A DNA stretch of 64,000 bases from Diabrotica undecimpunctata (Eukaryota > Arthropoda > Insecta > Coleoptera > Chrysomelidae): NCBI RefSeq assembly GCF_040954645.1, contig NC_092808.1, positions 12,391,883 through 12,455,882 of the forward strand, written 5' to 3'. Of the stretch, positions 55,877-64,000 are shown piece after piece. The position numbers were made by a program, and so were the translations under genes. The notes under the pieces were generated by a model. That model did no database searches and had not been told where the DNA came from. It worked only from the letters and a program-made list of their open reading frames with translations. Numbering within the stretch: the first letter of the stretch is position 1; each line of letters opens with the position of its first letter.

Positions 55877-56245
55877 TTTTACGTGACAACGTCTTTTTCT
55901 CGGTAGAATATTTATTGATATGAATATTATTAAATTGCACAATAGGAACAAGGAATTGAATGAAAATAAGAATTGCACAAATTTTAACTATAGAAATATA
56001 TTTTGTTTACTAAAACATTGTACATGTAAACTTAAACTTAACTAATTTCCAACGCGCCTAATTCTCTAGTGCTGCGCGCGCAGCGGACCGATCATGTTTG
56101 AGTGGGAGAGAGACGCAAGGCATTCGCCGGTCCGGCGGGCCTTTCTCTCGTTCGGTGACTCATCGTAACAGACGTGAGCGGGCGTTACACTTTTTCATGA
56201 GTGACTCCGAGCCACAACCTAATTTAAGACGTTGTCACGTCAAAA
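55877..56245. mobile_element. GC-rich MITE-like element (369 bp)
   Basis: Ends TTTTACGTGACAACGTCTT (55877-55895) and its near-complement at 56226-56245 (one base longer). The core at about 56040-56215 is rich in GC and CpG (GCTGCGCGCGCAGC, CGGTCCGGCGGGCC), unlike the AT-rich surroundings. It has no coding frame. I have an impression of seeing very similar sequences in other insects but cannot verify it here. Confidence 0.6.
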
Positions 56246-56565
56246 CATTAAAATTTAGAAAATAAAAGTTTACTTATTAACAGTATGGACAATATAAAAA
56301 AGCAATTGAAATTACAAAAATTGCAACGGAAAAAACCTTACTCAATTTTGAGCTTAACAAAGCTAAAGTACTTAGAGACAAGACGTTTTTCCACCACAAA
56401 TACCAACGAAAGTACACTTGGCATAATAAGAAAATGACAAATTTTCGAAGTAAGAACTGACATCGCCAAGTACAGGATCAGGTAACAAACTAATGCTGTG
56501 AAAATTTTTATTAAAAATAAGAAAAATCTTTCCAATTACTACAAAAATCTATTTACAAGAAGGCT
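56246..56565. other. No confident feature; possibly 5' part of the RTE relic
   Basis: A Lys/Asn-rich trace reads QPYK-like pieces without a clear motif, directly upstream of the RT fragment. Confidence 0.3.
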
Positions 56566-56568
56566 ACA

Positions 56569-57300
56569 ATGAAAATACAAATAGATGCGAAAACCAAAGC
56601 TATACCAATCAACAGAGGACTTCGCGACGGAGATGTTATCTCACCAAAGCTATTCACACTTGGACTGGAAGACGTGTTCAAAGACATTAATTGGGTAGAT
56701 AAAGGCATAAATGTTAATGTAAGAAAACTGAGTCATTTGAGATACGCGGATGACAATGTAATATTCGCTACAAGTTTCGAAGAACTACAGACCATGATAA
56801 CGCAACTATTTCAAGCTTCGGAAAAAGTAGGCCCTAAGATGAACTTGGAAAAAAACAAAAATAATGACAAATAAACCGAACATTAGAGAAATAACGTTGA
56901 ACGACATAAATTTAGAAACAGTAAGCGAATACATCTATCTGGGAGAGATAATAAAAGATAAACAAAGAAAATCAAACTGCCGAAATTACCAGAAGAATAA
57001 GGCAGTGCTTGAAAAGCACTAAAATAGAACAATATCTGAAAACCAGAATTTACGATCAGTGTATCCTCCCTATAATACTCACGTATGGTTCACAGACGTG
57101 GACACTCACCAAGTCTAATATGGATAAAATAGTAAAAGCACAAAGAGCGATGGAAAGATCAATGCTCGGGGTTAGACTTATGGACAAAAAACAAACATGG
57201 ATTAGAAGCAAAACCAAAGTAAGAGACGCAGGAGAACATGCTGCCAAATTAAAATGGAGCTTAGCAGGACATAATGCCCGACTAAAGGATAAACGAGTTT
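56569..57300 (+). pseudogene. RTE-type LINE reverse transcriptase C-terminal part
   Basis: Reads INRGLRDGDVISPKLFTLGL, LSHLRYADDNVIFATSFEEL (the active site YADD kept), NLETVSEYIYLGEIIKDKQR and, in another frame, ILTYGSQTWTLTKSNMDKIV, KAQRAMERSMLGVRLMDKKQ and KLKWSLAGHNARLKD. QRAMERxMLGxxxxD and AKLKWxxAGHxAR are characteristic of the RTE clade. It lacks the GRRSVGR-type end and runs out into the minisatellite at about 57300. Two frame changes. Confidence 0.78.
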
Positions 57301-57304
57301 ATCC

Positions 57305-57550
57305 TTTATGCGTATGTGGGAGTTTGTTTTTACTTATTGCATGTCTAGTTGGGTCTTTTGATTGATAAATTATGTTTAAATGTTTAAATTTATTACCTAA
57401 TACGCGTCTGTTTTGATTTAATACAGGTCTAGTTGGGAATTTTTATTGATAAATTAATGTTTAAATGTTTAACTTTATTGCCTGTTTTTACTTATTACAT
57501 GTTTAGTTAGGTTTTTTGATTGATAAGTTCTGTTTAATTGATAAGTGTTT
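57305..57550. repeat. Minisatellite, ~80-bp unit, first block (three units)
   Basis: Units contain TTTTTACTTATTACATGTCT and then TTTTTGATTGATAAGTTCTG with variation, starting near 57325, 57405 and 57484. The array resumes at 58830 after a nested insertion. Confidence 0.8.
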
Positions 57551-57799
57551 TAAGCTTGGTTGCACCTACAGATCTTAAGCTTAAGACGTGCCTTAAGCTC
57601 GGCTTACGAAACATACGCGTTACACCATTGACTTTTAGAGGGCTTTCAGACGAGGATACTGTATGCGAGATACAGAATTTGCGATGGCTGCTGTATCGTA
57701 TTCACAGGCATGCTCGTCAGTATGAAAACAGTAGCAGTGCAGTGCGGTTATAGTTTTAAATTATGGATGTAGAAGAGTGTATTATGCTGTGGTACATAA

Positions 57800-58064
57800 T
57801 AAATAAAATGAAAAAGAAACTGAAAAGACGACGTAATTTTTAGGTTCATCCTATTGTAGAATTAAGAGAAACCAAGGGAACGTATAATTTGCTGTATCAA
57901 GATTTATTGCAAGATCCATCGAAGTTTTTTAATTATTTTCAAATGTCTGTGGAGTCGTTTGAAGAACTACATAAAATTTTGGAAATTCAATTTAGTAAAA
58001 AAGACACAACTATGCGTAAAAGTATTTCATCAAAAGAACGGCTTATTCCTTTCACAATAATGTA
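57800..58064 (+). pseudogene. Harbinger nuclease N-terminal fragment
   Basis: Reads RRRNF-stop-VHPIVELRETKGTYNLLYQD, then LLQDPSKFFNYFQMSVESFE, then ELHKILEIQFSKKDTTMRKS and ISSKERL. Harbinger nucleases begin RRxWVHPI...R...G....L...L..D...F..YFRM....F..LL..v.......T.mR..Is..ERL, a close match. TAG replaces the Trp codon at 57841-57843. The catalytic DDE part has been deleted. Confidence 0.75.
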
Positions 58065-58149
58065 GTTTTATATTCGTTAAATAATCAAAATTCCAATTAG
58101 CAAACTTTTAAAACTAAGCTGTACAGGTATGAAACAAAATACCCATGTA

Positions 58150-58362
58150 TTAATAATAAAAATATGTTTCTTTCTTACCATATTCATTTTGCTGTACTGC
58201 AGTCATGGCCTCAAAATTGTCGCACATTTGCTTAGAAAATTCGACCCAGCACTGCTGCTTTTGATTTCTATTGCAGTAATCTGGCGATGCTGTATCCCAT
58301 AGACAGGGATTTGATTGTACCAAACAAATAAATTTGTCATTATCAAATACAGCACGCTCCAT
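58150..58362 (-). CDS. MADF-type DNA-binding protein fragment of Harbinger
   Basis: 70 codons. DNDKFICLVQSNPCLWDTAS, PDYCNRNQKQQCWVEFSKQM and CDNFEAMTA match the first two helices of MADF domains (FI.LV...P.LWd...pdY.dr..k...W..ia). Harbinger elements commonly carry such a Myb/MADF partner gene opposite to the nuclease, which is the arrangement here. The frame stops before the third helix is complete; it may be truncated or spliced. Confidence 0.65.
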   Translation of the reverse strand: MERAVFDNDKFICLVQSNPCLWDTASPDYCNRNQKQQCWVEFSKQMCDNFEAMTAVQQNEYGKKETYFYY

Positions 58363-58829
58363 TATTTAACTATATTCAGAAAACATCTTTTTTCTTTCGT
58401 TGCTCATTCAAAATTATTCGACAGAAAATCGCGCGTCTATGGAATGTGGTGCAAAAGTATTCGTGTCTGAAAGCGTTCATTTAACGTAATGTTTCTTCTG
58501 TACCTGGAATACGCATTCAGTCGTCGGCGACAGGAAGGTCCGAGATACTGAATTCGGTATCTCGCATACTGTATCCGTCGCGCGTCCCGTGTGAAAAGCT
58601 CCATTTGAGTCTATGTAATATTTGCGTCTCGGATACGCGTATCTCGGATACAGTATCCTCGTCTGAAAGGCCTCTTAGATCAATTTTCAGTTTGTCACAA
58701 TAAATTGCAACGTACAATGGATCGATAAAAATTATGGTGCAAAGTAAGTGAGGCGGCTCTATGTATAAGCTGATCTGGGCTATGCCGGAGCTCAAGATTT
58801 GTTGGTGCAACCAGACATAAATCTATTAC

Positions 58830-59330
58830 GAAAATACGAGTCTGTTTTTACTTATGTCTAGTTGGGATTTTTGATTGATAAAATTGTGTTTAAATATTTA
58901 ACATACCTGATACAAGTCTGTTTTTACTTATTACATGTCTAGTTAGGTGTTTTGATTGATAAGTTCTGTTTAAGTGTTTTAATTTGATTACCAAATACTA
59001 GTCTGTTTTTACTTATTACATGTCTATACTAAATTTACAATCAAGATGCAGTAGAAATAAACAAACCAAGACCCGTTAAATGCTACTAGGAGTGAATCTG
59101 ATCCTGAATCATAATTTACAATGTACCCATATACATTGTAAATCCCAAATCATGATTTCCAAAGTTTATACATTCTAAATTTCTACTGCATCTTGATTGC
59201 AAATTTATTATAGTTAGGTTTTTTGATTGATAAGTTCTGTTTAACTGTCTAAATGTATTGCCATAATACGAGTTTGTTAATACTTATTACATGTCTAGTT
59301 ACGATTTTTGATTGCTAATTTTGTTTAAGG
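58830..59330. repeat. Minisatellite, ~80-bp unit, second block (about four units)
   Basis: Units near 58838, 58918, 59003 and 59269. The third is split by the 178-bp foldback at 59036-59213 and continues at 59214 with TAGTTAGGTTTTTTGATTG. Confidence 0.8.
59036..59213. mobile_element. 178-bp foldback MITE in the minisatellite
   Basis: Ends AAATTTACAATCAAGATGCA and a near-perfect complement ending at about 59210. A second, central palindrome TTTACAATGTA/TACATTGTAAA lies at 59127-59153. TATA on both sides may be the duplicated target. Confidence 0.7.
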
Positions 59331-59339
59331 TCATAGGCG

Positions 59340-59895
59340 CAAAATGTCGCCTGACACAATGTTCAATGTGCTTTAAATGTATTTATTTTTTTCGAATCTT
59401 AAGAAAACTAATAAAAATTTTTGAAAAATTTAAAGTCAAAATAAAAGACTACATGTTTACAGAGGGCCGAAAGTCCCTGAAAACTTCTATAATGTTTATT
59501 TTAATTAGTTCGAGTAATATATTTCGAGTTATTACATTCTTGTTGATTTCAACCTAACCAAAATATTGTTGTTTTTCTAGTTATTACACTATTACTGATT
59601 TACACCAGCACTTTTTAAATTAATATTTTTACTAACAACACTATTATTGGTTCAGTTCATTATTTTCGACATGCTACATTATTGTTGAATCATCACTTTA
59701 AATCATTTTTGTTTTTGTTTGTAAAACAAATAGTAAATCAATTTATTAATCATTATCTATTTGTCGATCACCGGATAGTAATAGCTCATTAAAAATGTGT
59801 AGCAGTGTTATTAAGAAAGCTTACCAAGTACTTTATTTTATAAATTTAGAGTTACTACACTGTTTGTGACATTCTTGCATCAAGTACGTATATAG
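59340..59895. other. No recognisable feature
   Basis: AT-rich and unassigned. Confidence 0.4.
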
Positions 59896-60059
59896 GTACT
59901 TAATATAATAATATTACTTGAATAATTTTAATACCTGAGTCTATAGCAAGAAATGCTGAGGATTGCGAGCAGGAAATCTCTTCACCGTCGTTATTGTCAC
60001 TGGAGAGTACAAATAATGAACCTGGTGCCCAAATAGAAAACAGACGTTGCGAAAATACA

Positions 60060-60784
60060 ACCATCAGCTCTACCTTCACCATTTACGAGTCATCAAGTAC
60101 TTCAAGAAATTGACCTGAACAGTGAAACGACGAATGATATTGGGAGTTGTACTCTGTAATATATAGAAAAAATTATACATGCTCTGGTAGAGAACTGGAC
60201 TTTATATTTTATTCTGATAATTGTTGCGGGCAGCAAAAAAATAAATACATCCTTACAGCATATGCGTACGCAGTACACAAAATGAATGTCAAAAGCATAA
60301 CCCATAAATTCCTGATTCGCGGTCACTCTCAAAACGAAGGTGACAATGTGCACAGCGTCATAGAAAAGCAAGTAAAGCGTTTCATAAAATCTGGTCCAGT
60401 GTATGTCGCACAACAAATATGACATTAATTCAGACGGCTAAAAAGACAAGCAAACCATATAGCGTGACTCAAATGACCAACGAAAAATTTTACAATCTGA
60501 ACATACTTCAAGAAGAGTGGGTTAACAATTTTAATGTCAATGAAGAGACAGAAAAAATAAAATGGCGTGACATTAAGGTGTTTTGTGTTGAAAACGAACA
60601 TCCATTTACTTTCTTTTATAAGAGCTCTTACAAAGATAAAGAGTTCCCAAAAAGTTTTCGTACGTACCTTAGGACGAACTGAAAACCATACTTCGTTATT
60701 TGCTAATGGTTTGACACGAGTGTATACAAGCAAGATACCTTTAACTCAAAGTAAGAAAACTGACTATAAGGATTTGACCGATTA
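60060..60784 (+). pseudogene. Unassigned transposase-like protein, copy 3 (C-terminal part)
   Basis: Frame 60147-60418 reads LDFIFYSDNCCGQQKNKYIL, then HKFLIRGHSQNEGDNVHSVI, EKQVKRFIKSGPVYVAQQI. A frame change at ~60419 leads to TAKKTSKPYSVTQMTNEKFY and IKWRDIKVFCVENEHPFTFF, and another to LTRVYTSKIPLTQSKKTDYK. FYSDNxxGQxxN and GHSxNExDxxHSxIE are shared with copy 1 at 39-40 kb. Asp in FYSD and the GHS/HS histidines look like the conserved core. The 5' end of the gene is not recognisable here. Confidence 0.6.
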
Positions 60785-60789
60785 AAAAT

Positions 60790-62539
<1,750 letters not shown>

Positions 62540-62540
<1 letters not shown>

Positions 62541-63991
62541 TAACCTAATGAGAACACTGTCAAATAGATTTTGGGGCTCTGACCTCTCTACCTTACTTAC
62601 AATCTACAGAACTCTAATTAGATCAAAAATTGATTATGGATCAATCGCTTACGCCTCTGCTTCCCCCACATTGTTAAAACAACTAGACTCTATTCACAAC
62701 ACAGCAATTAGACTCTCTCTTGGCGCATTTCGAACGTCACCGGTGGAAAGGTTATATTCTGAAAGTGGGGAGCCTTCATTATATCACCGCCGAATTTCCT
62801 TAACACTTTCACACGCAACGTCAATAGCCTCAAATGTAAACAAACCTCTATTTAATAATACGTTCACTAATAGATATATAAATCTCTTTACCAATAGTAC
62901 CAAACATAAGCCTTACTATGAGCGAGTACGGTGTTACCTGAGATGTCTTAATATAGAATTCCCAATTACCTTTCCAATCAATATTAAAATCCCCTCTCCT
63001 TGGAAAATTAATACCCCAAATTTAAATACTTGTCTAACCCAATACAACAAACATATTAACTGTTACGCAGAGATTAAGAATAATCTAGATCTAATTCTCC
63101 GTTAGCATTACGAACATTGCTATAAAATCTTTACAGATGCATCTAAGTGTGATAAAGGAGTAGGTGCTGCATTCGTTACTCCAAGCGATACATATCAATT
63201 TCGTCTTCCAACCTTCTTTTCGATTTTCTCCGCTGAGCTCTATGCAATGTTTAAAGCTATTATGCATATAAATTCTAATAACATTTCTAACTCTGTTATC
63301 TTAAGTGACTCACTAAGCGCCCTTCAAACCCTTAAACAGATCTATCCTAAAGGTCCCCTTGAGAAACTGATAAAACTAGAACTCATGAAGGCTCAAGAAA
63401 ATTCTAGGAGTATCAGATTTATATGGATTCCATCCCACATTGGTATTGCTGGCAACGAAAGTGCGGACCAGTGCGCGAGTGAAATTGCTAAATGTGTCGA
63501 TATAGAAAAAGCCGAGAATCGAAATACCGCGAGTGATATAAAAGCTTTTATAAAAAATCGAGTTTTGTGCAAGTGGAAAAACGAATGGCAATCTTCTCAA
63601 ACATCACTGAAGCAAATTAAAAATGACGTTACAGCTTGGCAACCTTCAACCAGGAACAGAAGAGAACAATTGGTGATAACTAGATTACGAATTGGACACA
63701 CGAGACTTACTCACTCATATTTACTGTCCAAAAGTGATCCACCTATTTGTGAAACATGTAATGTACAAATAACCGTTAACCATTTATTAATCGAATGTCA
63801 TAGATTTGCCCATTTTCGTCTTACATTTAACATACCTAACAGTTTAAGTAATTTATTAGGCACTAATTTTTCTGTTATTAATATCGTAAATTTCTTAAAA
63901 TCTATAGGAATATTTTATAAACTCTAATTTTGTAATTCTGTAGCCGCCGCTAATAACCATTATGGTGGATGCGGCTGTAATTTCTAAATAA
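62540..63991 (+). mobile_element. 5'-truncated I/Jockey-like LINE with poly(A) tail
   Basis: The 3' part of a LINE: RT tail, RNase H and a zinc-like motif, then a 3' UTR with a GC-rich stem (GTAGCCGC...GCGGCTG) and a poly(A) run from about 63988 to the window end. The polyadenylation-like AATAAA overlaps the start of the tail. Its only defect in this stretch is one stop. Confidence 0.85.
62548..63927 (+). pseudogene. LINE ORF2 C-terminal half: RT tail and RNase H, one stop codon
   Basis: One frame from 62548 to 63927, broken only by a TAG at 63103-63105. RT tail: LIRSKIDYGSIAYASASPTL, then LKQLDSIHNTAIRLSLGAFR and TSPVERLYSESGEPSLYHRR. RNase H: YKIFTDASKCDKGVGAAF (first Asp), FSAELYAM (Glu), ILSDSLSALQTLKQI (second Asp), IRFIWIPSHIGIAGNESADQ (terminal His/Asp block). 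Then RIGHTRLTHSYLLSKSDPPI, CETCNVQITVNHLLIECHRF, the Cys/His motif (CxxC...HxxxxC) typical of such LINEs. The stop lies between the RT tail and RNase H. Confidence 0.88.
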
Positions 63992-64000
63992 AAAAAAAAA

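Larger units (their letters stand above)
57638..58674. mobile_element. PIF/Harbinger element, internally deleted (1,037 bp)
   Basis: The ends are GAGGGCTTTCAGACG on the left and GAGGCCTTTCAGACG on the right strand, extended by AGGATACTGTAT, flanked by TTA at 57635-57637 and 58675-58677 (a 3-bp TWA duplication, typical of Harbinger). It keeps the beginning of the nuclease gene on the plus strand and the MADF/Myb-like partner on the minus strand. Confidence 0.82.
57554..58817. mobile_element. Outer MITE with GGTTGCACC inverted ends, split by a Harbinger element
   Basis: GGTTGCACC at 57558-57566 and GGTGCAACC at 58804-58812, extended inward by (A/T)ACA(A/G)ATCTT. TAA at 57551-57553 and 58818-58820 could be the target duplication, as for Harbinger-type elements. 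Without the inner element it would be about 220 bp. It sits in the minisatellite array. Confidence 0.6.

Noticed and set aside
60102..60733. Minus-strand frames of 102 and 107 codons
   Set aside because: They overlap the plus-strand transposase-like copy 3, whose motifs recur elsewhere in the window.

Overview
The window looks like intergenic or intronic DNA from a large, AT-rich, transposon-packed insect genome. A leaf-beetle-like coleopteran is my guess, based only on the mix of element families (Penelope-like, piggyBac, several Tc1/mariner lineages, PIF/Harbinger, a gypsy element of insect type, many LINE families). I see no confident single-copy host gene, tRNA, rRNA or CRISPR array. Nearly everything that codes is a transposon gene, and all but the short or truncated reading frames are broken.

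1-10.2 kb: a LINE RNase H relic; a LINE 3' end with an AAGAAG tail; a 697-bp foldback made of two perfect 308-bp arms, flanked by a 12-bp direct repeat; an internally deleted mariner element with TA target duplications; a decayed LINE ending in a (TA)n tract; a second foldback; a Tigger/jerky relic; and a 1.5-kb element with long terminal inverted repeats (TIRs) that holds six copies of one 21-nt motif and a nested MITE.

10.9-23 kb: a 1,964-bp mariner element with 306-bp TIRs and one stop codon; LINE and Harbinger scraps; a 754-bp unit duplicated in tandem; a second Tigger relic; an internally deleted piggyBac between TTAA duplications; and a LINE with an uninterrupted 409-codon RNase H reading frame.

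23.9-37.2 kb: a 5'-truncated LINE with a 12-bp target duplication; a near-complete gypsy-class LTR retrotransposon (158-bp LTRs, TTAGC duplication) with a Penelope-like element nested in its 3' part; and a LINE split by a hAT-type element with an 8-bp duplication.

38.6-53.7 kb: a transposase-like family I cannot name, seen in three places in the window; a second Penelope-like element; a fourth foldback with a well-formed pair of hammerhead ribozymes; and five more 5'-truncated copies of the LINE family whose 3' end is a small hairpin followed by a GAA-rich tail.

53.7-64 kb: a truncated Tc1-like HTH frame, a GC-rich MITE, an RTE-type LINE, an ~80-bp minisatellite invaded by three nested DNA elements, a third copy of the unnamed transposase family, long (TA)n tracts, and a LINE with one stop codon that ends in a poly(A) tail at the window edge.

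The most interesting theme is the set of four foldbacks (2.6, 7.4, 32.2 and 44.6 kb). Each carries two hammerhead-ribozyme-like cores, one per arm, pointing outward from the centre. Hammerheads are known in Penelope-like elements. One of these foldbacks encloses a Penelope GIY-YIG endonuclease frame, so I read the others as short non-coding relatives of that class.
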